A stretch of 64,000 nucleotides of DNA, from contig JALNTX010000017.1 in assembly GCA_035726825.1 (NCBI GenBank), forward strand, positions 37,107 to 101,106. Reading direction: 5' to 3'. The stretch is from Pseudocitrobacter sp913778145 (GTDB taxonomy: Bacteria > Pseudomonadota > Gammaproteobacteria > Enterobacterales > Enterobacteriaceae). The notes under the pieces are model-generated. The model saw only the letters and a program-made list of their open reading frames with translations, was not told where the DNA came from and ran no database searches. Position 1 is the stretch's first letter; the number at the start of each line of letters is the position of its first letter. Of the stretch, positions 35,609-44,960 are shown one piece after another. Made by a program: the position numbers and the translations under genes.

Positions 35609-36823
35609 CTAGTCGGCGTGAACTAAAGGTTCCCAGAGCGTTATCAGCCCCGCGGTTAACCCGCCACGCCAGCAAAGCGCATCATGCCCGCCGTCAACCT
35701 GACGCCAGAAAATCGACTGCTGTGTTTGCTGTAGTTGTGATAAAAGCGCCTGATTAGCGCGAAAGATAATCGGCTCGCGCACGCCGGATTCCAGCACGAT
35801 GCGCAATCCTGTTGGCTGTATCTCGCCGCTTTTGAGACGTTGCAAAATCAGGCCTTCTTCATGCCCGCCGCGATGCGGCCACCAGTACGATCCCGACTGG
35901 CTTAATACGCAGCCAAAGCGCTCTGGCCAATAAAGCCCGGCGTAAAGCGACGCGAGGCCGCCAAAGCTTTGCCCGGCCACCACGGTGCGGTCGGCGCGAT
36001 CGCTAAACGGTGCAATGACCTGTACCTGTGGCAAAAGTTCCTGCTGTAGCGCCTGCCAGAACGCCGGATTGCACGGCAGTTCGACGCTGCGATGCGCATT
36101 GTCGATAACGTCTATCAGCAGATAGACCGCAGGCGGCAGTTTTCCGGCCTGAGTTAACGCCGTCAGCGCCGGCCATACAGGCATGCTTTCCGCCCAGAAC
36201 TGACCATCCAGCAGTACCGCCAGCGGTCTGTCGCTGGCATCGGCTTCGCCTGTCGTAAAAATCCATACCCGCCGCGTGTTATTCAGCTTCGTGCTGTGCC
36301 ACTTAATACACTTCGGCGCGTTCCAGTGCGTGGCAGGCGTCGCCCATCCGGGCTGTTCGGGGGCCTCGGGCATTTCCAGCGCCGACACCGCATGACCGCG
36401 CCCGCCCTTCCAGCTTTGCGGATTCAACGGGTCCGCCACGGCACGCGGCAGGAGCTTGCGCCAGCCTTCGCGCAGCAGCGCGCGATCCGGCACGCTTTGG
36501 CTAAAGATCGCTGCCGGAAAATCATCTTCGCGTTCTGAAGGGGCAAAGCAGTAGCTTCCCCGCCAGGTCGCAGGCAGCGTCGTTTTCCAGAACCAGGCAT
36601 CGGTATGAGGCAGGCGTTCCAGCGTCTGCGGCGCAGAGTTGTGGTGATGATCGGTGACGCCGGTGATGTAAATCCACACCCGACGGACAGGAGACGTTTG
36701 CGCCGTTCCGGCGGGGTCGCGCCACCAGAATGTCACCTGATAGCGATCGCCAATGCGTTCATACTGCGGGCCTTTTATCGTCGCCCACCAGGCATCGCTT
36801 CCTGCCTTTAACTTCTCCGTCAC
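35609..36823 (-). CDS. fes: Enterochelin esterase Fes (cytoplasmic)
   Basis: The gene encodes 404 residues without a signal peptide: an N-terminal Fes domain (about 1-150, with RVWIYITGVTDHHHNS and WRGSYCF) and a C-terminal alpha/beta-hydrolase esterase D domain with the nucleophile Ser in AGQSFGGLASLYAG and a late His in DGGHDALCW. It hydrolyses ferric enterobactin so that iron can be released in the cytoplasm. The start is a GTG with TGGGG 5 bp upstream. It is the first gene of fes-ybdZ-entF, behind a Fur box and divergent from fepA. Confidence 0.96.
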   Translation of the reverse strand: MTEKLKAGSDAWWATIKGPQYERIGDRYQVTFWWRDPAGTAQTSPVRRVWIYITGVTDHHHNSAPQTLERLPHTDAWFWKTTLPATWRGSYCFAPSEREDDFPAAIFSQSVPDRALLREGWRKLLPRAVADPLNPQSWKGGRGHAVSALEMPEAPEQPGWATPATHWNAPKCIKWHSTKLNNTRRVWIFTTGEADASDRPLAVLLDGQFWAESMPVWPALTALTQAGKLPPAVYLLIDVIDNAHRSVELPCNPAFWQALQQELLPQVQVIAPFSDRADRTVVAGQSFGGLASLYAGLYWPERFGCVLSQSGSYWWPHRGGHEEGLILQRLKSGEIQPTGLRIVLESGVREPIIFRANQALLSQLQQTQQSIFWRQVDGGHDALCWRGGLTAGLITLWEPLVHAD

Positions 36824-36873
36824 GTTAACCCCATGTTTAGTGTGGAATTTTTTGTTACATGTGAAAATCTATT

Positions 36874-36904
36874 GATAATATTATTGATAACTATTTGCAT
36901 TTGC
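36874..36904. promoter_or_regulatory. Overlapping Fur boxes between fes and fepA
   Basis: The stretch from GATAATATTATTGATAACTA to TTTGCATTTGC contains several overlapping GATAAT/ATTTGC Fur half-sites in the 252-bp divergent region. It should repress both fes-ybdZ-entF and fepA-entD when iron is plentiful. Confidence 0.75.
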
Positions 36905-37075
36905 AATAACGTATTGGCGCGCAAGAGATGTCTTTCAAAATAAAAAATTTGTCAGGAACCGCTTTCTTCCCCATGGACGGCAGCTTTCGCAGTTCCCTGG
37001 CACAACTCATGCCGCCTCTCCTCCCCGTGGGAATGGAGCAAGTGGAGAGAACGGCGAAGAAAAGCAGGATTAGTG

Positions 37076-39304
37076 ATGAATAACAAGATCAAATCCCTGG
37101 CCTTACTGGTCAATTTGGGTATCTATGGCGTCGCCTTCCCCCTCAACGCCGCAGAGACCGCCTCCACCAGCGAAACCGAATCCACTGGCGAGACGATGGT
37201 CGTCACCGCCGCGCAGCAGAACCTGCAGGCTCCGGGTGTGTCTACCATTACCGCCGACGAAATCCGTAAAAATCCTGTGGCGCGCGACGTGTCGGAAATC
37301 ATCCGTACCATGCCGGGCGTCAACCTGACCGGTAACTCCACCAGCGGCCAGCGCGGCAATAACCGCCAGATTGATATTCGCGGGATGGGCCCGGAAAACA
37401 CCCTGATCCTGATTGACGGTAAACCGGTGAGCAGCCGTAACTCTGTGCGTCAGGGCTGGCGCGGCGAGCGTGATACCCGTGGCGATACCAGCTGGGTACC
37501 GCCGGAGATGATCGAACGAATTGAAGTCATTCGCGGCCCGGCGGCAGCCCGTTATGGTAACGGCGCTGCGGGCGGCGTGGTGAACATCATCACTAAGAAA
37601 GGCGGTAACGAGTGGCACGGGTCGTGGGATACCTACTTCAACGTGCCGGAGCACAAAGACGAAGGCTCCACCAAGCGTACCAACTTTAGCCTGAGCGGCC
37701 CGATGGGCGGCGATTTTAGCTTCCGTCTGTACGGTAACCTGGATAAAACCCAGGCGGATGCGTGGGATATCAACAAAGGGCATCAGTCTGAACGTACCGG
37801 CATTTACTCCGATACGCTGCCCGCCGGCCGGGAAGGCGTTATCAACAAAGATATCAACGGCCAGGTGCGTTGGGACTTTGCGCCGATGCAGTCTCTGGAG
37901 TTCGAAGCGGGCTACAGCCGCCAGGGCAACCTGTATGCGGGTGATACCCAGAACACCAACAGTAACCAACTGGTGAAAGATAACTACGGTAAAGAGACTA
38001 ACCGCCTTTATCGTCAGAACTACTCTGTCACCTGGAACGGCGGCTGGGATAATGGCGTAACCACCAGCAACTGGGTCCAGTACGAGCACACGCGCAACTC
38101 CCGTAAAGGTGAAGGCCTGGCGGGCGGTACGGAAGGGATCTTCTCCACCAACGACTATGTGAATATCGATCTGGCCGATCTGATGTTGCACAGCGAAGTG
38201 AGCATTCCGCTCGACCTGCTGGTGAATCAGAACCTGACGCTGGGCACCGAATGGAACCAGCAGCGCATGAAAGATTTAGGTTCTAACACCCAAACCTTTA
38301 TGGGCGGCGACGTTCCGGGCGCAACCAGCACTAACCGCAGCCCTTATTCGCAGGCTGAGATTTTCTCTCTGTTTGCCGAAGACAACATTGAGCTGACCGA
38401 CAGCACTATGCTGACGCCAGCGCTGCGTTTTGACCACCATACCATCGTCGGCAACAACTGGAGCCCGTCGCTGAACCTCTCTCAGGGGCTGGGCGATGAT
38501 TTCACCCTGAAAATGGGTATCGCGCGCGCTTATAAAGCGCCAAGCCTGTATCAAACTAACCCGAACTATATTCTCTACAGTAAAGGTCAGGGGTGCTACG
38601 CCAGCGGCGGTGCGTGCTATCTGCAGGGTAACGACGACCTGAAAGCAGAAACCAGCATTAACAAAGAGATTGGTCTGGAGTTCAAACGCGATGGCTGGCT
38701 GGCCGGTGTGACCTGGTTCCGTAACGATTATCGCGACAAAATCGAAGCGGGCTACTCTGCGGTTTCCAGCAACGCCAGCGGTACCGATATCTACAAATGG
38801 GAAAACGTGCCAAAAGCCGTGGTTGAAGGCCTGGAAGGAACGTTGAATATTCCGGTCAGCGAAACCGTTAACTGGACCAACAACATTACCTACATGCTGC
38901 AAAGTAAGAACAAAGAGACCGGCGATCGCCTGTCGATCATTCCTGAGTACACGCTGAACTCAACCCTGAGCTGGCAGGTACATCAGGACGTCTCCTTGCA
39001 GTCGACCTTTACCTGGTACGGCAAGCAGCAGCCGAAGAAATACAACTATAAAGGGCAACCGGCCACTGGCCCGGAAACCGAAGAAGTCAGCCCTTATAGC
39101 ATCGTTGGCCTGAGCGCGACCTGGGATGTGACCAAAAACGTCAGCCTCACCAGCGGCGTGGATAACGTCTTTGATAAACGCCACTGGCGTGAAGGTAATG
39201 CCCAGACCACCGGCGGCACAACCGGTTATATGTATGGCGCAGGCGCGAATACCTATAACGAATCTGGCCGTACCTGGTTTATGAGCGTGAACACCCACTT
39301 CTAA
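37076..39304 (+). CDS. fepA: Ferric-enterobactin outer-membrane receptor FepA
   Basis: This 742-residue TonB-dependent receptor has a signal peptide ending LNA|AET, a TonB box region ETMVVTA, the plug domain with NRQIDIRGMGPENTLILIDG, a 22-strand barrel and a C-terminal Phe. It is collinear with E. coli FepA, with loop differences in the surface-exposed parts (for example around residues 350-430). It imports ferric enterobactin and may be the entry site of colicins B and D. The ATG at 37076 is preferred over an adjacent upstream GTG. Confidence 0.97.
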   Translation: MNNKIKSLALLVNLGIYGVAFPLNAAETASTSETESTGETMVVTAAQQNLQAPGVSTITADEIRKNPVARDVSEIIRTMPGVNLTGNSTSGQRGNNRQIDIRGMGPENTLILIDGKPVSSRNSVRQGWRGERDTRGDTSWVPPEMIERIEVIRGPAAARYGNGAAGGVVNIITKKGGNEWHGSWDTYFNVPEHKDEGSTKRTNFSLSGPMGGDFSFRLYGNLDKTQADAWDINKGHQSERTGIYSDTLPAGREGVINKDINGQVRWDFAPMQSLEFEAGYSRQGNLYAGDTQNTNSNQLVKDNYGKETNRLYRQNYSVTWNGGWDNGVTTSNWVQYEHTRNSRKGEGLAGGTEGIFSTNDYVNIDLADLMLHSEVSIPLDLLVNQNLTLGTEWNQQRMKDLGSNTQTFMGGDVPGATSTNRSPYSQAEIFSLFAEDNIELTDSTMLTPALRFDHHTIVGNNWSPSLNLSQGLGDDFTLKMGIARAYKAPSLYQTNPNYILYSKGQGCYASGGACYLQGNDDLKAETSINKEIGLEFKRDGWLAGVTWFRNDYRDKIEAGYSAVSSNASGTDIYKWENVPKAVVEGLEGTLNIPVSETVNWTNNITYMLQSKNKETGDRLSIIPEYTLNSTLSWQVHQDVSLQSTFTWYGKQQPKKYNYKGQPATGPETEEVSPYSIVGLSATWDVTKNVSLTSGVDNVFDKRHWREGNAQTTGGTTGYMYGAGANTYNESGRTWFMSVNTHF

Positions 39305-39322
39305 TCGTAATGTTGTTCCGGA

Positions 39323-39346
39323 TCCTCTCCCCGCCTGGGGAGAGGA
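39323..39346 (+). promoter_or_regulatory. Strong hairpin between fepA and entD next to the entD ribosome site
   Basis: TCCTCTCCCC and GGGGAGAGGA form a perfect 10-bp stem around GCCT. It ends 13 bp before the entD ATG and is followed by GATGGGG, not by a T run, so it is more likely an mRNA structure affecting entD expression than a terminator. Confidence 0.55.
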
Positions 39347-39359
39347 TGATGGGGAAAAG

Positions 39360-40013
39360 ATGCACACCAACTATTCTACATTTACCCTCGCCCACCATCT
39401 TCTGCACCGTATTGATTTTCAACCAGAAACCTTCACCGACGGCGATTTGCTGTGGTTACCGCATCACGCCGACCTGGCGCATTTTGGCAAAAAACGCCGG
39501 ATTGAACATCTTGCCGGGCGGATTGCCGCCGCGTACGCGCTACAACCTTTGGGCCTGAAAGCCATTCCTGGCATAGGTGAACAGCGCCAACCGCTGTGGC
39601 CGGAAGGCATTTTTGGCAGCATCAGCCACAGCGGAAAACGGGCGATAGCCACCGTTTCCCCAACGCCCGTGGGCATCGATATCGAGCATATTTTCAGCTC
39701 GCAGCTGGCCGCCGAAGTGGCGACGCAGATTGCCTCGCCTGCGGAAATTTTTCGCCTGCAAACCAGCGGCCTGCCTTTTGCGATTGCCCTGACGCTGGCG
39801 TTTTCCGCCAAAGAGAGCGTCTATAAAGCGTATTCTTCACAGGCGGAACCCTGCCCAGGATTTGCGGCGGCAGAAATGACCGCGATTGATGAGAATGCGC
39901 TTTGCCTGCGCTTAACGCCGGCGTTTTCAGCCCAGCTTGCCGGAAAGGAAATCAGCGTAGCCTATGAGGTAGAGGGCGATGAGGTAGTGACCTGCACGGT
40001 TACTCACCTTTAA
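39360..40013 (+). CDS. entD: Enterobactin-specific phosphopantetheinyl transferase EntD
   Basis: The gene encodes a 217-residue Sfp-type PPTase with the Mg-binding motifs GIDIEHIF and FSAKESVYKA. It transfers phosphopantetheine from CoA to the carrier domains of EntB and EntF, a step without which enterobactin is not made. It follows fepA by 55 bp in the same direction, unlike E. coli only in sequence detail, and is probably co-transcribed from the Fur-controlled fepA promoter. Confidence 0.95.
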   Translation: MHTNYSTFTLAHHLLHRIDFQPETFTDGDLLWLPHHADLAHFGKKRRIEHLAGRIAAAYALQPLGLKAIPGIGEQRQPLWPEGIFGSISHSGKRAIATVSPTPVGIDIEHIFSSQLAAEVATQIASPAEIFRLQTSGLPFAIALTLAFSAKESVYKAYSSQAEPCPGFAAAEMTAIDENALCLRLTPAFSAQLAGKEISVAYEVEGDEVVTCTVTHL

Positions 40014-40051
40014 TGAAAGCGCGAAGCTTATTCTCGCCTCGCGCACTGTGA

Positions 40052-41152
40052 CTATTTAAATAAATGCTTCAGGCTGTGTGGCTGGCATCGCAGGTATTGA
40101 TTCGACGCATGCACCTGCGCCCCCAGCGCCGCCGCGGCATGCCATGGCCATCTCGGGTTATAAAGTACGCCGCGTGCGAGCCCGATAAAATCAGCATCGC
40201 CGCCTGACACGATCGACTCAGCGTGTTCTGGTTCGGTGATTAGCCCCACCGCAACGACCGGGATGTTAACGGCTGATTTCACCGCCCTGGCCAGTGGCAC
40301 CTGGTAGCCAGGGAAAACATCAATCTGCTGATCGGGATGCAAGCCGCCGCTGGAAACATGTATTGCATCCACTCCGCGTTCCTCCAGCAGTCTGGAAAAT
40401 TCGACCGCTTCCTCAATATTGAACCCACCCTCAACCCAGTCGGTTGCCGAGAGGCGCACGCTGATTGCTTTGTCCGCCGGGAACGCGGCGCGAACGACGT
40501 CAAAAATCTCCAGCGGGAATCGGGCTCTATTCTCAAAAGAGCCGCCGTAATTGTCCGTGCGATTGTTCGACAGCGGCGATAAAAATTGATGCAGCAGATA
40601 GCCATGTGCGGCGTGGATCTGGATAAGATCCACATTCAGCCGGGCCGCACGTTTCGCAGCATCCGCAAATTGCTGACGCAAGGTTTCTAAGCCTTCGCTA
40701 TCCAGTGCCGCAGGCGTCGAATGCCCCTCATTGTAGGGAATGGCGGAAGGTGCGACGGTCTGCCAACCACCCTCTTCATCAGGCGCGAGTGGCCCTTTTT
40801 GCTCCCACGGTTTGGACGTGGACGCTTTCCTGCCCGCATGGGCTAACTGGATTGCGACAGGCATATCTGACCACTGACGAATGGAAGCAATCACCCGGCC
40901 CATGGCTTCTTCGCAACGATCGTCGTACAGACCCACATCCGCGAACGTAATGCGCCCTTCGGGAGAAACCGCCGTCGCTTCAATGGTCAGTAACCCTGCG
41001 CCCGACTGCGCCAGCTGCCCTAAATGCTGTACATGCCAGTCATTCATGCAGCCATCCGTTGCCGAGTACTGGCACATAGGGGCAATCACGATACGATTAT
41101 CAAGTTCAAGATTTCGAATGCGGAAAGGGGTAAACAGCTTGGGTTGCGACAT
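40052..41152 (-). CDS. Old yellow enzyme family FMN oxidoreductase (YqjM/NamA-like)
   Basis: This 366-residue (beta/alpha)8 flavoenzyme has the OYE pattern NRIVIAPMCQYSATDG, the active-site IQLAHAGRKAS and the signature AHGYLLHQFLSPLSNNRTDN. The CQY and HAGRK details point to the thermophilic-like YqjM/NamA/XenA branch. Such enzymes reduce activated C=C bonds and nitro groups with NADPH. The ATG at 41152 follows GGAG; the longer frame from 41209 lacks a ribosome site. It reads the same way as the next SDR gene, and both lie opposite a LysR gene. Confidence 0.9.
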   Translation of the reverse strand: MSQPKLFTPFRIRNLELDNRIVIAPMCQYSATDGCMNDWHVQHLGQLAQSGAGLLTIEATAVSPEGRITFADVGLYDDRCEEAMGRVIASIRQWSDMPVAIQLAHAGRKASTSKPWEQKGPLAPDEEGGWQTVAPSAIPYNEGHSTPAALDSEGLETLRQQFADAAKRAARLNVDLIQIHAAHGYLLHQFLSPLSNNRTDNYGGSFENRARFPLEIFDVVRAAFPADKAISVRLSATDWVEGGFNIEEAVEFSRLLEERGVDAIHVSSGGLHPDQQIDVFPGYQVPLARAVKSAVNIPVVAVGLITEPEHAESIVSGGDADFIGLARGVLYNPRWPWHAAAALGAQVHASNQYLRCQPHSLKHLFK

Positions 41153-41284
41153 ACCTTTTTCTCCAGGGGATGACTGTGGGATTTCAATACAATTATGTAT
41201 GTCATCCACTGTACGCCAGAAAAAGCCGGGAAGCCCACTTTACGCCTTATAAAGGGCAATAATCTTCCCGGCGACTTCCGTCAG

Positions 41285-42034
41285 CTATATCTGCGCCAAC
41301 CCGCCATCAACATAAATCTCTGCGGCATTGATAAAGCTCGCATCGTCGGAGGCCAGGAAAACCACCGCTTTGCCGACCTCTTCCGGTTCACCCAGTCGGC
41401 CTAGCGGCACCTCTGCCGCCAGCGCGTCAAACAGCCCCTGCCGATGCTCTTCGGGCACCAGGCCGCCAAGACCCGGCGTGCGAATAGGGCCAGGGCTGAC
41501 CACATTGATTCGGATGCCGCGGTCTTTCAGGTCGAGCGCCCACGAGCGGACCAGACTGCGTAACGCGGCTTTACTCGCGCTGTACACGCTAAAATTCGCG
41601 GTACCTTTCACCGCCGCCGTCGAGCCCGTAAGGATAACGGAAGCGCCCTTACGCAGCAGCGGCAGCGATTTTTGCACGGTAAACAGCACGCCGCGCACAT
41701 TGGTACCGAAGATGCGGTCAAAATGCGCTTCGGTTATCTGCCCCAGCGGCAGCATGTCGCCGCCCCCGGCATTGGCAAACAGCACATCCAGCCGTCCTGA
41801 TTCGCTGGCAATCATCGCGAATACGGTATCCAGATCGTTTAAATTAGACGCGTCAGCGCGAATGCCTTTTGCGGAAGGGCTAATTAACGCCACCGCCGCA
41901 TCAAGTTCTTCACGGCGTCTGCCGGTGATATAAACCGTTGCGCCCTGCTCAGCCAGCGCCTGTGCTGCGGCGAGGCCAATACCGGTGCTTCCCCCGGTGA
42001 CTAACGCAATTTTATCCGCCAGTTTTTTACTCAT
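41285..42034 (-). CDS. Short-chain dehydrogenase/reductase
   Basis: The 249-residue classical SDR has the cofactor motif VTGGSTGIGLAAAQ, NAGG and the catalytic YSASKAA. The arginine pair in TGRRREE after the second strand suggests NADP(H). The substrate is unknown. It is upstream of the old-yellow-enzyme gene (132-bp gap) and divergent from a LysR regulator, a common arrangement for an inducible detoxification or catabolic pair. Confidence 0.9.
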   Translation of the reverse strand: MSKKLADKIALVTGGSTGIGLAAAQALAEQGATVYITGRRREELDAAVALISPSAKGIRADASNLNDLDTVFAMIASESGRLDVLFANAGGGDMLPLGQITEAHFDRIFGTNVRGVLFTVQKSLPLLRKGASVILTGSTAAVKGTANFSVYSASKAALRSLVRSWALDLKDRGIRINVVSPGPIRTPGLGGLVPEEHRQGLFDALAAEVPLGRLGEPEEVGKAVVFLASDDASFINAAEIYVDGGLAQI

Positions 42035-42210
42035 GGTGCACTTCCTTAACTAAAGTTTGAATATGCCAGTTGAGTCATCGACTTAGCGCAACGACCCGGT
42101 TGCTAAGCTCGTGAGTACTGTAATCGCACTCACTCAGGCGGAAAAACAGGGCAAATAAGAAAACACTCTTCACAGGGGTGAATAATCGCGAAGCAGAGTC
42201 AGGAATAATA

Positions 42211-43116
42211 ATGGACCGATTTTTAGCGCTTAACGTTTTTATCCGCGTGGTTGAAGCCAACAGTTTTACGCGTGCCGCCGACTCGCTAAATATGCCTAAC
42301 GCAACGATTAGCAAAACAATTCAACAGCTGGAATCTCACCTGGGCATTCGCCTGCTGCAACGGACGACGCGACGTATTACGGTTACGCCTGAAGGTGAGG
42401 CGTACTATGAAAAAGCGCGGGAAATCCTGAATGCGCTGGAAGAAGTCGATGCCTCATTTAAGACGTCGTCAAAGAATATTAAGGGTCACCTGCGAATTGC
42501 TATTGGCGGCTCCACCGCCCGGGATGTCCTGATTCCGCTGCTGGCCGATTTTATGGCGACCTATCCGGATATTCGTATTGACCTGGTCGTGGCGGATAAA
42601 CCTTCAGACCTTATTAGCGGTAATATCGACTGCGCCATACGGGGCGGCGTGCTGGAAGACTCAACGCTCATCGCCCGTAAAATAGGTGAAGCGACGTTGA
42701 TCACCTGCGCCACGCCCGATTACCTTCGGTGCTACGGCACGCCTGCCTATCCTGATGAACTCAAAAACGGGCATCGCCTGATTAGCTACCTTTCCCCTGC
42801 AAGCGGGCGCGCATTTCCGTTTCGCTTTAAGCACAACGATATCCTTACCGAGATGAAAGCGGAGCATCACTTGGGCATTAACGAAAGCAACGCGCATATT
42901 GCCGCCGTCGAAGCCGGGTTAGGCATTATCCAGACCTTCACCTATTCACTGAGAAATCAGCTCGCCAGCGGTGAAGTGGTGGAGATCCTCCGTCCCTGGC
43001 GGCCGTCTCCCTATCCGTTTTATCTGGTCTATGCGCAAAACCGACACCTTTCTCATCGGCTGCGCGTGTTTGTCGAGTGGCTGAATGACGCGTTTCCAGA
43101 GGCGGTAAAGGAATAA
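42211..43116 (+). CDS. LysR-type transcriptional regulator
   Basis: This is a 301-residue LysR protein with an N-terminal HTH (SFTRAADSLNMPNATISKTI) of the AaeR/YhjC-like group and an effector domain. AGGAA lies 7 bp before the ATG; the longer frame begins in the promoter region. It is divergent from the SDR gene with a 176-bp gap, so it most likely controls SDR and OYE expression and its own. No ligand can be inferred. Confidence 0.9.
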   Translation: MDRFLALNVFIRVVEANSFTRAADSLNMPNATISKTIQQLESHLGIRLLQRTTRRITVTPEGEAYYEKAREILNALEEVDASFKTSSKNIKGHLRIAIGGSTARDVLIPLLADFMATYPDIRIDLVVADKPSDLISGNIDCAIRGGVLEDSTLIARKIGEATLITCATPDYLRCYGTPAYPDELKNGHRLISYLSPASGRAFPFRFKHNDILTEMKAEHHLGINESNAHIAAVEAGLGIIQTFTYSLRNQLASGEVVEILRPWRPSPYPFYLVYAQNRHLSHRLRVFVEWLNDAFPEAVKE

Positions 43117-43301
43117 ATTGCTCGACCACGCCGAGCAAACCACCAACAATTACCGAATAATCAGCATAGTGAGTAAATAAATCAGACATTCGTCGAGTTT
43201 TTGCGGGCAAAAAAGATAGTTTAGCCGCGCAATTACCCATATCATCCCGATGATACATTCAGACAAATTATGAAACACTTTGTCAGTGTTAAGGGAAGCG
43301 A

Positions 43302-44867
43302 ATGAGTACAAACATATCAACACCAGGGAACGGGTCCGGTGAAAGCCGCCTGATGAGCGGTTTTCTCAATGCAATTGAACGCGCCGGGAATAAACTCCCT
43401 GAACCGGCGCTGATCTTTTTCTATTTTTTGCTGGTCGTGATGGGGCTGTCTGCGGTCCTGTCGTTGATGACCTTTGATGTTGTTAATCCCATGACGCAGG
43501 AGACCGTTCAGGTCAACAATCTGCTCTCCGCCGAAGCGCTCACCAACACGCTGGCCAATATGGTGACGACGTTCACCACCTTTGCCCCGCTGGGGATAGT
43601 GCTGGTGGCGATGCTCGGCGTCGGTGTAGCCGAAAGCTCCGGCTTTATTAACGTCGGCCTGAAAAAGATGCTGCGCGTGACGCCGAAGAAACTGCTAACG
43701 CCGATGCTGATTTTTGTCGCGATGTTCAGCCACGTGGCGGCGGATGCGGGCTATGTGCTGGTGATCCCGCTGGGCGCAATTATCTTTATGTCCGCCGGGC
43801 GTCACCCGCTGGTCGGGATCGCCGCAGCGTTCTCGGGCGTCTCCGGCGGGTTTGCCGCTAACATGGTGCCCACCGGGAACGATGCGCTGTTGCAGGGCTT
43901 TACCCAGGCCGCAGCACAACTGCTCGACAGCACCTACACCGTCAACACCCTGTGTAACCTCTTCTTCGGGATCGCGTCTTCGATTCTGATTACCCTGGTC
44001 GGCTGGTGGGTCACCGAGCGCATCGTTGAACCGCGCGTCAGCAAAATGACCATCGACGGTGATTATCAGCATGAAGAAGATATGTCGAGCGTCACCCCGC
44101 AGGAAAGCCGCGCCTTTAATCGCGCGTCGCTGGTGATGCTGCTGGGCCTCGCGGCACTGGCGGCAGCGGCCTGGCCGGAAAGCTCCATGCTGCGCGGAAC
44201 CGATGGCTCGCTCACCTCTTATAGTGCGCCCATAATGAAATCCATCGTGCCGCTGATTTTCCTGATCTTCATTCTGCCAGGGATTGTGTACGGCTTTGCA
44301 TCCGGCACGTTTAAAACCGGCAAAGATGTCATCGCATCGATGAATGACTCGATGAGTAAAATGGGCTCATACATGGTAATGGCGTTCTTCTGCGCCATGT
44401 TCATTAAAGCCTTCAGCGACTCAAACATTGGTACACTGCTGGCGCTGGTCGGCGCGGATGGCCTGAAAGCGATGGAACTGCCGGGCGAAGCGACGATTAT
44501 CGGCATGATCCTGCTGACCGCCGCCGTGAACCTGCTGATTGGTTCCGCCTCCGCGAAGTGGGGCCTGTTATCGCCGATTATGGTGCCGATGCTGATGGCC
44601 GTGGGGATCTCACCGGAACTGACCCAGGCGGCGTTCCGTATCGGGGATTCCAGCACTAATATTATCACCCCGCTGATGGTCTTCTTCCCGCTGGTGGTGG
44701 TCTATTGCCAGCGCTATGTGAAGGGCGCGGGTGTCGGCACGCTGGTGTCAATGATGATGCCGTACTCCATCGCCTTCTTTATTAGCTGGAGCCTGTTCCT
44801 GCTGGCCTGGTGGGGGCTGGGGATGCCGCTCGGCGTCGCTGCGCCGTATACCTGGAGCGCCGGTTAA
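43302..44867 (+). CDS. AbgT-family transporter (MtrF-like)
   Basis: The 521-residue inner-membrane protein of the AbgT/MtrF family has an N-terminal ERAGNKLPEPALIFFYFLL segment, the first hairpin region SGVSGGFAANMVPTGNDALL and the second SASAKWGLLSPIMVPML. Characterised relatives either import p-aminobenzoyl-glutamate (E. coli AbgT) or export sulfonamides (YdaH, MtrF). SNIGTLLALVGAD and IGDSSTNIITPLMVFFPL resemble MtrF more than AbgT. AAGGGAAG precedes the ATG. No abgA/abgB hydrolase genes are nearby, which argues against the classical uptake role. Confidence 0.88.
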   Translation: MSTNISTPGNGSGESRLMSGFLNAIERAGNKLPEPALIFFYFLLVVMGLSAVLSLMTFDVVNPMTQETVQVNNLLSAEALTNTLANMVTTFTTFAPLGIVLVAMLGVGVAESSGFINVGLKKMLRVTPKKLLTPMLIFVAMFSHVAADAGYVLVIPLGAIIFMSAGRHPLVGIAAAFSGVSGGFAANMVPTGNDALLQGFTQAAAQLLDSTYTVNTLCNLFFGIASSILITLVGWWVTERIVEPRVSKMTIDGDYQHEEDMSSVTPQESRAFNRASLVMLLGLAALAAAAWPESSMLRGTDGSLTSYSAPIMKSIVPLIFLIFILPGIVYGFASGTFKTGKDVIASMNDSMSKMGSYMVMAFFCAMFIKAFSDSNIGTLLALVGADGLKAMELPGEATIIGMILLTAAVNLLIGSASAKWGLLSPIMVPMLMAVGISPELTQAAFRIGDSSTNIITPLMVFFPLVVVYCQRYVKGAGVGTLVSMMMPYSIAFFISWSLFLLAWWGLGMPLGVAAPYTWSAG

Positions 44868-44880
44868 ACGCTAACGTAAC

Positions 44881-44917
44881 GGACGGTACTCGTCGTGCCG
44901 TCCACTCTCTTTTTTTC
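44881..44917 (+). terminator. Rho-independent terminator after the AbgT-family gene
   Basis: GGACGGTAC and GTGCCGTCC form a 9-bp stem with one G-T pair, followed after ACTCTC by seven T residues. Confidence 0.8.
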
Positions 44918-44960
44918 TCCCACCTATACTAAAGGCACCAGTCACCACCGTGAGACGACT

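Noticed and set aside
37103..38191. 362-codon open frame antisense to fepA
   Set aside because: It is a shadow of the conserved fepA coding sequence and has no supporting signals.
39310..39558. 82-codon frame overlapping the fepA-entD gap
   Set aside because: It covers the hairpin and the start of entD in another frame, and entD is clearly the coding frame.
43118..43138. Terminator after the LysR gene
   Set aside because: TTGCTCG and CGAGCAA pair, but no T run follows on the plus strand, so it was not listed as a terminator.
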